Shown: one piece after another, positions 10,678-23,662 of the stretch
Numbering within the stretch: position 1 is the first letter of the stretch
How the letters are laid out: each line of letters starts with the position of its first letter
Origin: Xestospongia bergquistia
Taxonomy: Eukaryota > Porifera > Demospongiae > Haplosclerida > Petrosiidae
Reading direction: 5' to 3'
DNA: 64,000 bases
NCBI GenBank assembly: GCA_963965975.1
Contig: OZ014425.1
Coordinates: 1,501,501 to 1,565,500 of the forward strand
Position numbers and translations under genes: made by a program
Notes under the pieces: model-generated
Told to the model about the DNA's origin: nothing
Seen by the model: the letters and a program-made list of their open reading frames with translations, nothing else
Databases searched by the model: none

Positions 10678-13600
10678 ATGGCATTGACTAGACTGCGAGC
10701 GTTAATGCAAAATGCTCAAGAACCTTTGTCAGCTTATGTCATACCTACTGATGACCAACACCAAGTAACATGATTAATTTTAGTCAATGGAATAGCTGTT
10801 AATTGTTGCAATGAAAAATGTTTCTTTAATTTTAGAGTGAATATATTGCTGAATGTCACAAAAGACGACAATTTATAACCGGTTTTACAGGATCAGCAGG
10901 TTTAAAAGCATCACATTGCGAATACATTAAAATGTAATTAATTAGGTGTTGCTTTGGTAACTTCCGATAAAGCTCTATTATGGACTGATGGAAGATACCA
11001 TCTTCAAGCCTCTGAACAATTGGGTCCTCAATGGACATTAATGAAACAAGGTCTTCCAAATGTACCTTCACTTATAGAATGGGTGAAAAAGGTGTGCAAA
11101 ATATTATTACTTCTAGTAACTTCATCTGTTTACAATTATAGTAATATATTTAGTACATTTTAATATTTAGAGACTCAGAATGAATGAAGTCCATTGTATT
11201 TCCTTAAATATTGAGCATTAACTTTGTATGGTTAAGTTTGGACTTTTTGCAGGACCTATAGCCCTTCATAATAATGTTGAACACATCACATAACATGATG
11301 ATGAGTTATGGCTGTTATTAGTTACCTGATAGCAGGAGTCATCACTGCTAATAAAGTGACAGGATCATCATCCTAATATAGATTTGATGCCAAACATCAA
11401 AGTACTCATTGTCTATTAATATTCATTCACTCCTGTGGTCAGTGCATAGATTTGTTATTATTGTATACCAATTGACAAAATGAGCATACTCATACATAAT
11501 AGTTAACATTTGGTTAATCTTACTACTCACTGATATGTGAAGTAGAAATTCTAAGTACCTGTACTTATCAATGCAACTATGACTCATTGTTCTGTTGTGA
11601 TAGGAAGTGAAGCCTGGATCATCTGTAGGTTTTGATGCAGCTCTAATTTCTGAAGATCTTTATCTACATTGGATTCAGGTTATAGTTCTTATCGTTATCC
11701 GGTAATTGTATATTAAATTAGGTTCTTGAGGGAAGTGAGATTGGCCTTGTACCTGTTCCTGAAAATTTGGTTGACAAAGTTTGGGAAGATCGTCCTGGTG
11801 AACCAACTGATTCTATTTTTCATCATCTATTAGAATATGCAGGTTCACTCACTTACTAACTCACTCACTTTCTTTCTCTCTCTCTCTCTTTCTCATGTAT
11901 TATAGGTGAAACTTGGCAAGACAAAGTAAAGCGTATTAGAGAAAAGATGACGGAAGAAAATTGTTCTGTACTGGTTGCTACGGCACTCGATGAGGTAGCA
12001 TGTAAGTCACATAACAGTCACATGATATAGACATTAATCACATGACATAGGGCTGTTTAATCTTAGAGGCTCTGACATAGAGTATAATCCAGTATTTTTT
12101 GCCTATGCTATTATTACTATGGACGATGCCAGGTAAGAGAGAGAGAAAGAAAAGATTAGATTTTTTTTCAACTTATTACTCTAGGCTTTATGTTCAAAGT
12201 GATCGACTCACCTCTGAGGCTAAGTCCCAGCTATGTGTTGAAGAACCAGATGGAGTCAAATTATATCCATATAACAGTGTAGCCAGTCACATTAATGATC
12301 TACTGTCGCTAACAGAAGACAAAATATGGGTATGTTTAGTGGGTGTGGTCTAACAACAAGCATCTATTTTATGATTCCATTTTAGATAAGTTCCGCTTCA
12401 AGTCAAGGGCTGTGTTCTCTTGTTCCTAAAACAAGACGAGTAAAAAAACTCAACCCAATCCAATTACTGAAGGCTATAAAGAACCAGACTGAGATTGAAG
12501 GCATGAGACAAGCACATGTGTGTCACATCACATGCATATCACATGACAAGTCATGTGTGTATGTCTTCTAGATTAAATGCGCAGTTGCATTATGTGAATA
12601 CTATGCGTGGTTAGAGGGTCAATTAGCACAGGGAAAAGAAGTTACTGAATTATCAGCTTCTGACAAATTAGAATCATACCGTAGGTAGGTGGTATGTATG
12701 ACCACACCCACAATACCACACCTATTTATTATAGGGAGCAAGACCAGTATGTAAGTCCTAGTTTTCCGACAATCTCATCCTCTGGTCCTAATGGTGCCAT
12801 AATCCATTATCGGCCAACCCCTGAAACAGACCGACCTATCACCAAAAAAGATCTTTATCTCTGTGATACTGGATGCCAATTTCGGTAAGAGTGCATCGAA
12901 TTACAAGGGGTGTGTTCTTCTTAATATTGCGTACACATTACCCTGTTTATTTTAGCGATGGTACTACAGATGTGACTCGTACAATGCATTTTGGAACCCC
13001 TACCAATAAACAAAAGGTATTAACTAACTTTAACTCTGAAATTGAGCCAGTAAGAGCAAAAACTTGAAAGTACCTTCTTGCTGGCCCAAACCATTACTGA
13101 TTTTAGAGCTACTGTTGATAGATAGACATATGGATGGATGCCAATAATAATACATTCAATTTCAGAATAAAGTCTTTGACCACATTATTTGATCTTTGTA
13201 CTATTATTGCATCAGGTTTTGTGGTTACGACGACCCTTGGGTCTAGACCAAGAGAGGCGTGTTTATACCTTTTATTGGTATTTCCCTGAAGCCTGTGTAC
13301 TTTAACCACATAGTCATGTCTCAGAGATGATCTCAGTTTAATAAGATCATTATCTGGAAGTATTCAATTGTTACTATATAAACTACTATATTAGTAGTAG
13401 TTATGTGTGATATTGTAATATTTAAATTATATTTGTTTTATATCCTGTTGACAGAAATAGATAATTAATTTACATATATCAAGTCTAATCTATTAATGAC
13501 AACATATTGTAACAAAATTTAATTCATTTTTAGTGAGTGTAGCTTAAACATTGACTCATTGATACAAATTAATAGCTCTCACTGTGTCTAAAACATTGAC

Positions 13601-15108
13601 CATACAATTGATATGTAATGGTATCTAAAACATTGACCATACAATTGATATGTAATGGTATCTAAAACATTGACCATACAATTGATATGTAATGGTATCT
13701 AAAACATTGACCATACAATTGATATGTAATGGTATCTAAACATTGACCATACCAATTGGTATGTAATGGTATCTAAAACATTGACCATACCAATTGGTAT
13801 GTAATGGTATCTAAACATTGACCATACCAATTGGTATGTAATGGTATCTAAACATTGACCATACCAATTGATATGTAATGGTATCTAAACATTGACCATA
13901 CCAATTGGTATGTAATGGTATCTAAACATTGACCATACCAATTGGTATGTAATGGTATCTAAACATTGACCATAACAATTGGTATGTAATGGTATATAAA
14001 TATTGACCATTCTAATAATCAAACATTGTTTTTTGCATACATATAGGAGTGTTTTACTCGTGTTCTACAAGGAAACATTGGTCTTTGTACTGCTGTCTTC
14101 CCAGAGAAAACTCCTGGTATGGACGACTCTGGTAACTATGGTAACAAGTTCAAATTTCCATTTTAGGACCAATGCTTGATTCTATAGCTCGTTTGCCATT
14201 ATGGAGGGTGGGATTAGATTATCGTCATGGTACTGGCCATGGAGTAGGGGCATTTCTCAATGTACATGAAGGTACAGTAATATGATGCAATGATACATTT
14301 CCATGTAATGTTAATATTGTACATATAATATTAACATTGTACATGTAATGTCAATATTGTACATGTAATATTAACATTGTACATGTGATGTCAATATTGT
14401 ACATGTATCTATGTATACATGTATGTGTTCACTACATGTAGGTATAGCGATTATGACATGTAGATGCATGCTTACAAATGTGAGAGTCATTACTCTTACA
14501 CATACCACACTAACCTTGTAATATGATATAGACTATAATGTTACATGTTGTTAGGGCCTCAGGGTATCGGTGGGAGTCGTAATAATTATAAAGAACCTCT
14601 CTATGCCAATATGATCATATCTGATGGTTAGTTTATGCAATAAATTGTTATTCCATTAAATTAGTGTATTCTTTTTGCTATGTATTATCATTGTACTTTT
14701 TAACTTTCCTAGAGCCTGGCTATTATGAAGATGGTCAATTTGGTATTCGTATTGAGAATGTAGTGCTCATCAAACCAGTTGAGACAACAGTCAGTAAATA
14801 TAAAAATATTTAATATAACAATATTATATACTTCTCACTTCAGTATAACTTTGGAAATAAAGCTTACCTTACTATGGAGCCTTTAACATTGGTGAGTAAT
14901 GACTTAGTGTGCAGTCAGCCTCCTAAGATTACCCTAGGTCCCTATTCAATTGAAGATGATCCAACCTGATTTGTTGACAGAGGAGGAGATATCTTGGCTC
15001 AATGATTATCACACTCTCTGTCTGGATACTGTGGGACCTGTCCTGTTGGAACAGGAACGATCTGAGGCCTACAAGTGGTTAACGAAAGAAACTCAATTGT
15101 TAGGATAA
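10678..15108 (+). CDS. XPNPEP1: X-prolyl aminopeptidase (aminopeptidase P), cytosolic type
   Basis: A metallopeptidase that removes an N-terminal residue when proline is second. At least 15 exons encode about 600 residues (human XPNPEP1 is 623). It starts [20 protein letters not shown] without a signal peptide and has no C-terminal GPI signal, which favours the cytosolic enzyme over XPNPEP2. The first creatinase-like domain shows [13 protein letters not shown]. The catalytic pita-bread domain carries all metal ligands: [20 protein letters not shown] (two aspartates), [17 protein letters not shown] (histidine), EPGYYEDG and RIENVVLI (two glutamates). The C-terminus [15 protein letters not shown] and [15 protein letters not shown] matches the family's last helices. 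One intron holds a 0.43-kb minisatellite and another a TACATGTA-rich tract. Confidence 0.96.
13582..14015. repeat. Minisatellite, ~37-bp unit, about 12 copies
   Basis: Tandem units of the form GGTATCTAAACATTGACC plus ATACCAATTGGTATGTAAT in an aminopeptidase intron. The first four units have ACAATTGATATG in the middle. Most later ones have ACCAATTGGTATG, which makes CATACCAATTGGTATG, a perfect 16-bp palindrome. Confidence 0.92.
14290..14425. repeat. TACATGTAAT-type tandem repeat
   Basis: Imperfect tandem copies of ATTGTACATGTAATGTCAAT and variants, period about 24 bp, in the intron after the GHGVG-coding exon. Confidence 0.75.
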
Positions 15109-15679
15109 TTAAAGGAATTGATCTAATTTTTGACCAAAATCTTAAGAGTGCAGTCAATTATTTTTTAGGGATTTCAATAACTTTAAATTTTCAGGTTCAT
15201 ACTTTTCATTTTTAGAGATTTTATTTACCATATTGAATAATTTGAATGTGGCCTTCACAAAGTGCACACTAAAATTATAATTCTGTTGTTACAATAATGA
15301 AATCAGGAAGAACATACATCCTGTGTCAGGAACATTTGGCACTGCCCCCACAAAATGACATTACAAGAGGGTTAATTTAATTGTACTATTATTATGGTTT
15401 CTGTTGTGACTGTTTTTATAAATACAAAATAATATATGGCGTCATAATTTCACTTAAAAGTCATGATTGGAATGAAATATATATAATATAACAATACAAC
15501 AATGGAATGGGTAAACAAGAAATTTATAGTAATTAAAAAATCAGGTGTGATAATGTTATATATACTGTTCGTAACCACAGGAACGTAGTACAGGATGTCA
15601 CTTCTAAGTTGTGGTTACAAGATTCTACAGACACACACATGATACTCAAAATGTGAGACAGCACTGATACAATGCAACT
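15109..15679. other. Convergent intergenic space
   Basis: Between the stops of the aminopeptidase gene and the CNC-bZIP gene. AT-rich, presumably both 3' UTRs. No gene or RNA structure is recognised. Confidence 0.55.
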
Positions 15680-17444
15680 TTATACTAGGAGAATTTGTGA
15701 AGAGATCCTCGGAATCAACATAGTTTTTCCATCATCTGTGACATGAATGGTGTGGGTCTCGTGTGAGACTAACGAGCCATGGACAGTTGAATAATGTTTA
15801 TATATTCTTTGTTCTGCCGCTTTTGCCCTCCTCTTAAATGAGGCAATATGACCTTTAAGGTTCTCGACACTCTGTTGGAGTTGAACTCGCTTCTGACGAA
15901 GGGCATCCATGTCATCTTCAAGTTCTGATAACTCATCTCGTTTCCTCTTTCGGGCAATCTGAGCAGCCATTTTGTTCTTTCCCCTCCTACGCCATTCCTT
16001 CATGAAAGCTACTTCTATTTCCGTCAAATTAGCTTCATCCAACAAAGTATTAAATTCTTCAACTGCCATGGTGACTAGTTTGTCTCGAGTAATAGGTCTT
16101 TTAGTACCTCCTGGATGATGCACTAACAACTTCTGAATAATCTCATCTTCATGCTGACCAAACAATATTGTTCCGCCACCACTACTGCTTTGAGATTTAG
16201 TCAATCCTTTAGTTGAGACTGGTGACTCAAGGGGCGAAGGAGGGGAAGAACTTGACAGAGAATTGGAGACACGTGGTTTTCTTTTGGGTTTGTCAGATGT
16301 TATGTTTATTGTTTTTGGAGCGTCATAAGTTTCATCCATTGATTCAAAACTACTGTTAGACTCTCGTGGTTTCTTAGACGCTGGAGGTAAGTCAAATGAT
16401 GGAATTGTCATCTCTTCAACAACTTGCATAGGATCATGGTTTGTGTCATCATCAATTGAAGTGGGAGATGCGTTTGATGAAGGAATGATATTAGCATCAG
16501 GTGCATAAGACTGTCCAAAGGAATTTGTTAATGAAAGGTCATCTTCACCGAAAAGTTCACCCAAAAGATCACGTAGATCATCAGTTGGTTGAACTTCATT
16601 GGATGGAAAAATGATTTCATTATTGGGTGAGAAACTTTCATTACCGCCAGAGACAAAAGGGTCGTACTCTTTGCCTTTAAGTCCTTCAGGAGATCCTTCA
16701 AATCCGCGATTAAAACTAAGAGGAATGTCATAATGATTATAAGTGGTAATAGGATACTGTGGTGAAGATACAGCAAGGGCATGCATTGGCGAAGCTTCAG
16801 GAGAGAGATGATAAGTATCTTGCTGAACAACTTGCTGTGAAATAGTCTGTTCTGAAGGACTAGATGTTTGGACAGGAATCAATGTGTCATTTGATGGAGT
16901 GTATATATTGTTTCCAAGTTCTTCCAAGAACCCACCAACATCTAATAATTGTGCCAAAAAATCGTCTTCTTTTTCAAGACTTTTCTCTTTGTTATAAGGT
17001 AGTGATGGTGGAATCAAATTAGCTCCATCCAACATCCAGTTTTGGTCATCCATAAAAGTAGGATACTTTTGAAGAAAACCTGGCTGATCATTGCTATCCT
17101 CTTGCAATTTATAAGGATTATTACCAGGCTGTTCTATTGGCATCAAATAAATACCAGTTTCTTGCGAGTATTCTGGAATGATTTGTGGATATGAAGTCCC
17201 CAATACAAATTCTGGATATTTGCTGTTTGTAATATCTGAGACAATCTGCATAGAAGGCTCAGGTTTGACTGGTGGAATGTCAAACGACTGTAATTTAGTA
17301 GGCTATAAGGAGACAAATTAATGTTAAAATGTGTGATTGTATATGATTTATGAATTATCATTGTCTTACAATCTGGTTAGAATAGCTGGGAACATTATTG
17401 CTCAAGTTAGGATACATCAACTGTAAAGGACCACGTCCGACCAT
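15680..17444 (-). CDS. CNC-type bZIP transcription factor (Nrf/NFE2-like)
   Basis: About 560 residues in two exons. The N-terminal 400 residues are acidic and rich in Ser, Pro and Asn, as in transactivation regions. The C-terminal third holds a CNC box (KRPITRDKLVTMAVEEFNTL and LTEIEVAFMKEW) directly before the basic region RRRGKNKMAAQIARKRKRDE. RRRGKNK is the CNC-family hallmark; vertebrate Nrf2 has RRRGKNKVAAQNCRKRK. A leucine zipper follows, and the extreme C-terminus DDGKTMLIPR resembles the Neh3 end of Nrf proteins. These factors pair with small Maf and drive antioxidant and detoxification genes. Near the N-terminus YSQETGIYLMP (codons near 17142-17173) recalls the ETGE degron region but lacks the last glutamate. 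The gene is divergent from COPZ, 265 bp away. NFE2L1, 2, 3 and NFE2 cannot be separated. Confidence 0.9.
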
Positions 17445-17709
17445 ATTTTAGTTATCGTAAAGAGCGTCTGTCAAACGAATTTCTGTCAGAACAATGAAAG
17501 GGAGTACTCTTTAGTTGCAACCAACAATAATTATGTAACAAACTGTACCGACACTCGTGACCATAACCGGAGAAAGAATACGGAAGGATAATTCTGGAAT
17601 GACGTCATCGTAGAAGTGATATAAATAGGCTAATAAATGGACGAGGCTATAAATAGCAGAACTGGGTAGGTAGGCGTAATTATTTCTCCGCCCACTAAAC
17701 GGACAAAAA
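17445..17709. promoter_or_regulatory. Bidirectional promoter CNC-bZIP / COPZ with CRE and TATA boxes
   Basis: The 265 bp between the starts hold a perfect palindromic CRE, TGACGTCA, at 17600-17607. Two TATAAATAG boxes follow, at about 17620 and 17648. The second lies about 60 bp before the COPZ start codon and fits a TATA box for that gene. Confidence 0.6.
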
Positions 17710-18924
17710 ATGGAGGTCTTTGGAATGGTAAATAGTTTTTGAGGCGTTTAGTTATTGAATTTATCGCCTATTCTCTCGCAGGAACCGTCTCTGGAAACTA
17801 TTAAAGCGATAATTATTCTGGATAACGATGGTCATAGAATTGCCAGCAAAGTAAACGTGGTTACAATATCATTGACTTAGTGCAATCTTTTTTTTTTCTA
17901 GTATTACGATGATGACAATTTTCCATCTCTTAAAGAACAACAAAAATTTGAAGAGAAGCTCTACACAAAGACTCATAAAACTAATGGTAATAATAGAACA
18001 CTTTTTTTAAAATCTAATATTTTTCTCTCACAGATGAAATAGTTATGTTAGATGGTATTACAGCAGTTTATAAAAGTAATGTAGATCTTTTATTTTACGT
18101 CATAGGATCACAAACTGAGAACGAGGTAAACCAAATATAATAGATGCTGTAACTAGGCTTCACTCATCAGTTTATTACACTATATATACAAAGTAGTAGT
18201 GGAATCTCTCTTATCCTGACACCATTTGGTGTAACTTAATAAAAGCGTTGTCCTCTTTAATGCTATTTTCATGAATGAAATAATCATACCACAGTGTCAT
18301 TTAAGAGTGATTCCATGACTTTAAATAATTTGTTATCACAAGCTGGACCCTTTGCACAGTCTGGCTTACAAGACTAAATATAGTCTAGACTGGACATTAT
18401 AAAAATTGTTTTGTTGTTACAGTTGTTGCTTCTCAATGTACTCAACGGTCTCTATGACACTCTAAGTCAAGTCTTGAAGTAAACCATGCCCACTTTTATA
18501 AAGCTTTTATCTTTTTGATCTTTTTGTAGACGTAGTATGGAAAAACAGGCTTTGTTTGAACATATGGAAGCTTTGATGTTGTTACTAGATGAATTGGTTG
18601 ATGGAGGGTATGATCAGTCACATGACACAGTTTTATATTGTTTTTTACTAGTATTGTTATGGAGACTGATCCAGCTGTATTATTACATAGAATAGCAGTA
18701 AAGGTTTGTGCTAAATTTGAGTTTGTATTTATACTAAGTTTTGTATTTAGGGTGATGAAAGTAGTCTCTCAGAACAGTCAGTGGCAAATGTAAGTTCAAA
18801 ATTATAGTAATATTTAGTAAGTGTATGTAAAGTTGATACATGTTGGTAGTAACTTTTGTCTTGTTCTGGTTTGTAGGTATTCCAGAATGCCAAGGAAAGT
18901 TTACGCTGGTCATTGTTGCGGTAA
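17710..18924 (+). CDS. COPZ1: Coatomer subunit zeta
   Basis: The small longin-fold subunit of the COPI coat, which drives retrograde Golgi-to-ER transport. Nine or so short exons encode about 180 residues (human 177). Exon 1 is tiny, MEVFGM. It continues [74 protein letters not shown] and [10 protein letters not shown], and ends [11 protein letters not shown], all hallmarks of COPZ. The downstream gene is SMARCC on the other strand, with only 97 bp between the two stops. Confidence 0.96.
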
Positions 18925-19021
18925 AAGTCTTAATTTGTTGTTGTAAACTGAATCAAAGACAGAACAAAGAGTCAAACATTAAAAGAATAATGAAACAAAA
19001 TTGACTAGATAAAATTATTGC

Positions 19022-20806
19022 TTAAGATAGTTGAGGTGGTGCCTCTTCTTCCTGTGTGATATCAGGGACCGGATCTGGTATATCTTCTCTTTCTTCTGAC
19101 TTTGTAGAAGGAAGTACTTCCATTGGTTCTTCCTCATACTCTTTTATATCATTAGTTTGACCCTCCTCTTCCTTTGTTGCACCAAATCCAGTGGGTAATT
19201 CAATTGGGGTAGGTGTGGTTTCATTGTCCAGCTTCGCTTGAGAGACCTCTGTTTCCTTGGGTTGTTCTTCAGTAGTAGGAGTGGTAGTTGTAGTGAGTAA
19301 GGCCTCTGTTGATGCAGTATTTATCTGTGTGGCACTGTGATCACTTAATGCTTCAGTGGGATCAGGTTTATCTTGATTTTCCTCTGTTTCTGGTATTGTT
19401 TTTTGTTTGTCATTGACATTAGCCACATCTTGTGTTACTTCCATTATATCATTACTATCTTCTGTTGCTTTGTTTTCCGGAATTGTATTGGGAGGTGAGA
19501 CCTCTTTAGTCTCTGAAGGTGTGCTATCTTCAGTGGTAGTGGTAGTGGTCTTCACATCGGGTGGTTTGGGAAGAGGTATTGAATAGGAGGGAGGAGGAAG
19601 AGATGGAGGGGGAAGAGATGGAGATGGATGTGTTTTGGGTGGAGGGAATAGGAGTGGAGTTTGTGGTTGAAGTGTGGGCGATTGTAGGGCTCTCAGTTCA
19701 GCTGCTTTGAGTTGATCACGTTGGAATTGTTGACGTTCACCTAAAAGCTGCTGCCTTTGCAACTCCAGCTGAAACAGAAAATGAAATTAAGGAGATTATT
19801 ATGTAAATATAAACAGCATTCTTACAGCTTCTCTTTCTCTGTCCATAATGGCTTCTAGCTCTTCAAAATGACGTAACTTGATCTCCAATTTCTTCATTTG
19901 AGTCTCGACTAACAAAGCAACAAGACTCTTAATTTTTCTCTCTTCAACATTAGCTAAATGTCTTGCTTTCACAGCAGCACCTGCAAGAGCTGCTGCAGCA
20001 GCTGTTTGGGTATTGCCTTCACCAGGTGGTTGATCTATAGGTTTGGTTTCTCCTCCTTCACCATTTTGAGTGATCTCATTCTAAGAGCAAACAATGTTAT
20101 ACAAAATATAAGGCAACAGGAAGTTTTTATATACCTCTTGTGACGAAGGTTGAGATGTTTCTACTTTATTTTCTTCTTTCTCTTTGTTTTCACTTTGTTT
20201 TCCAGGTTCAGGGATTTCGTTCTTAATCTTAGAGAACTCAGCTATAATTACAACATAACATGTTAGATAATGTTACTTGTACTAACTTAGAGCAGCTTTT
20301 GCAGCAGCTGCTGCCACACGAGGATCAACTATTGAAGCCAGAAAGGCCACAGTAGACATAACTGGATTACCCTGTTGACTAAATGGGATGGGTTGGTAAG
20401 CTAAGGGGCCGAGGGTAGCCCCTGGTGTGTCTTCTAAGTAAGGATCTTCAATAGGAAGTCTCAAGAAGTGGAGAATACATTCGTCTTGAGAGCGAGTTTT
20501 CACATGACCAGACACTTTATTCCAGTCATCTCGATATAATTCTAATCCCTACAAAAGGATTTAGACAAGGTAATCAAATGTACTCTTGTACCTCAAGTAA
20601 TAAAAGAGTTTCTTGGTCTGTCCATGTTTTAGTTTTAGAACCATCTTTAGAGTAAATATCAGTTCTAAGACTGTAATATATGCTAATAATCCTGATATAA
20701 TAATCATCTACCTACCCAAAGTTATTAGAAGAAATATCTTCAGAATTTTTGTCAGAATGCTTGTCTGATACTTGGAGCAATTGGTCAGTAGCAGTCTAGA
20801 GAGAGA

Positions 20807-20864
<58 letters not shown>

Positions 20865-23344
20865 GAGAGAGACAGAGAGACAGAGAGAGAGACAGAGAGA
20901 GACAGGCAGAGAGACAGAGAGACAGAGACAGACAGAGACAGAGATACAGAGATTCAGACACAATTTCATAAAGTACACCCATACTTGTGAAGTTGACTTA
21001 TTTAAAGAAACTAGGGGCTGAATTCCAGCAGGGGTATCTACCATAACATTGAAATGTCCAGTTGCAGGTGGTCCCATACTTTGTGAAGGCTCTACACCAT
21101 AATTGATAAGACCCCATTGTTCTAAGAACCCATGAATTCTCATGATGGAGCCCACATCACCAGCTAAATTCCGTCGACAAGCTGTAACTGAGAGATACTC
21201 AGTTGGATTGAGACGAAAACTATCTATCATGAAATTACGATAAGCTAAATATCTAAAAACAAAAAGAGTGTAATTGGAGGGGATTCATCTTTTAACTAAC
21301 GTTTCTGGAGTCTTGGATTTATTCTTCCCATTAAAAAACTCAGGTAAGGAACGTTTCTCAATGGCATGGACACTTTGATAATCAAACCACGATGAATAAC
21401 TTGGAATAATTATTTTGTGCATTTGAGAGATAGCTGAGTCTTCATTGGGAACTTTCTCTTGTTGAGTAAGAATTCGTTTCTGTTGAGTCTCCTTAGTCTC
21501 ATCTCCCCCTCCTTCAACACTTCCCATTACCATTGGAGGTGTTGCCGAGGGTAACACCTCACTAACAGATGTTGAAGGCTGTGAACTGATCTCCATTGGC
21601 TCAATATTGTTTGGAAGGACAGAAACTGATGGAAGTTCCAATAGTTGAGTAGGGGATGGCCCTGAGTAATTAAAATAACCGTCTCATCTTATAAATTATA
21701 ATAGTAATCTAATATACCTAAGGAGTCATCAGGAATAGTGGGTGGAGCTTCCTCTACACGAGGTGCAGGGGGAGGAGCTGGAAGATCTTTAGTTAAATCC
21801 CTATTTAAAAATTAATTATTGATTACATGAGGTGTAGCTATGAACGTACTCCTCTTCATCTTGCAGTGGTTTGACACGTCTGACTGTGCCCCTGTAATAA
21901 AACAAATAAATACATATAAAAACAAATAACAACTCTAATTATTACTTTTTTCTTTTTTTGATGCTTTCTCCAGGAGATGGTGATGCTGAACGCTTTCTCT
22001 TAGTACGATCACGTTTAATGCTGTCCAAAGTATCGTTCTAAAGAGGAAATTACGAGTGAGCATGCATTACATCAGTGTATTTACTTCTTCAGTTATTTGA
22101 GCAGCTCCTGCCACAGCCAGATAAACTTTACGTTTCATAAGTCCATTGGTTAGTGATACTTCAATCCAATGTCCTTGATCAGTCTAGAGGCAACAGACAT
22201 GTGACCAACTGAACACAAGATACGTACCATTTTCATTTCATAATCTTCTTCGTTCATCCATTCATTGAAAAGGTCACTATCTTCTAGCCAATGCTGACTA
22301 ACGTACCACTGTTGCTGGGGAGTTGTGTATTCATCTATCTCTGGAACGGTCACCAGACCAACATCAGATAAAGACACATAACTATCGTAACTAAAAAACA
22401 CCCAGTCACATGACAATGTACACAGATCACATGATAACAAGTACCTATCAGGATAATAACACCAATGTATCAATAAAGTTTTACTGCGACACTGTAGTGG
22501 TCGATATAAGTCACCTAAACAAGAGAACTAGCTAGACTGGTACAAATATCCTGAACTAACTATCTTTTCGATCTTGTCTTGGTCTGTCGCTGGGCATAAT
22601 TATATGAGTAGCTTCGCTCTCAGTGCCCACTACTTGCCCTTGATGTCTCTTACAGAGTTCCATCAAATGAGCAGCATTAGGGAGTGTAGGAGGAATATAA
22701 ACACGAGGAGGTTCCCATATCTTACTAGTAACCATGTCCCGATGGATGGCCATGAATAGTTCCAAACCACGATCCATTCTGGAGGGTATTAGAAAGTCAA
22801 ATCTCCTCCTATAAAAAGAGAAGTAATTGATGTCATTCAATATTGTATAGCATAACTCTAACCATGCTTGTTCTGTTTTGACTCTGTAAGCTGTAGCTAA
22901 TGCATGGCATAAAGTTCCTCCTGGTGTAAGGTCTTCAAACAGACGAACCTGAATTAGAATAAATTTTTATAACACAATGTTAGTTCTGTAGCAGAGATTT
23001 ACTTACAGGAAGTTTAGTGAGGGCTGGCTTGTTCACATGACGACCAAATGCATCCTGTAGGGTTTTTGTGAATGGGAATGACTATGCAATATTTATGGAT
23101 ACCTCTTGAAATTGGAGCATAGAGCAAGTTAAAATTGCTAATGACTTGTTATTTGGTGGATCAATTTGTGTATACTAAGAAAGAGAAAGTTCCATGTGAT
23201 GAGACGATAATTTAAACGTTCTAATTAATGCACCTTCTTGCAGTTTTTCAATAGCCATTGTTTTATTTCTTCGAACTTAGCAATGGTTTCATTTGATTCG
23301 TAATATTTACCGTCTGGTCCACCTGTCTTCTTTTTCGTTGTCAT
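19022..23344 (-). CDS. SMARCC: SWI/SNF scaffold subunit SMARCC (BAF155/170, Swi3)
   Basis: Core subunit of the SWI/SNF (BAF) nucleosome remodelling complex. More than 15 exons encode a protein of about 1,000 residues. It starts [20 protein letters not shown] and then shows the N-terminal module of SMARCC1/2, including [17 protein letters not shown], a BRCT-like part ([11 protein letters not shown]), HWCYYPD and [13 protein letters not shown]. The SWIRM domain follows ([20 protein letters not shown] to GLINYGVEP). Next comes the SANT domain ([20 protein letters not shown], then [20 protein letters not shown]). [20 protein letters not shown] leads into a coiled coil and a Pro/Thr/Glu-rich C-terminus ending PPQLS. 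Vertebrate paralogues SMARCC1 and SMARCC2 would be co-orthologous. One intron carries a GA-rich microsatellite. Confidence 0.95.
20797..20960. repeat. (GA)n / (GAGACA)n microsatellite in SMARCC intron
   Basis: About 160 bp of GAGAGA changing into GAGACA and GACAGA units. On the SMARCC sense strand it is a CT-rich tract. Confidence 0.93.
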
Positions 23345-23662
23345 GTCTTGATCAGTACAGGCACACTACCTTCCCACCACAGGTCTTACCGCACTCTTAG
23401 TCCCGCCAAAGCATGAAAATAAAGGTGAACTAAATGTGCGGAAGATAACCGGTGTTATGCGGAACATAGGACTTCAAAATGTCTCCAATTTTATGGTTGT
23501 TTAAAAAATTAATTCCAAAATAATTCAGCATTAAAATAAAACAAGAAAAGTTGAAAAGAGAAACATCTTTATACCATAATAATAATAATAATAATAATAA
23601 TAATAGTAATAATAATTATTATTTACAACAAAAACTCTACTCTAAATATTAAAATGGACTTT
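23345..23662. other. Intergenic space between SMARCC start and bZIP 3' end
   Basis: It should contain the SMARCC promoter and the 3' UTR of the upstream bZIP gene. An (AAT)n microsatellite lies at about 23577-23625. No gene is seen. Confidence 0.55.
23577..23625. repeat. (AAT)n microsatellite
   Basis: A run of about 15 ATA/AAT units, slightly interrupted. Confidence 0.9.

Noticed and set aside
13582-14015. CRISPR-like array
   Set aside because: Units are directly contiguous with no unique spacers, and the setting is an animal intron. It is a minisatellite. The same holds for the arrays at 41668 and 57211.
20772-20990. Arg-Glu and Leu-Ser repeat proteins
   Set aside because: Translation of the GA/CT microsatellite in a SMARCC intron.
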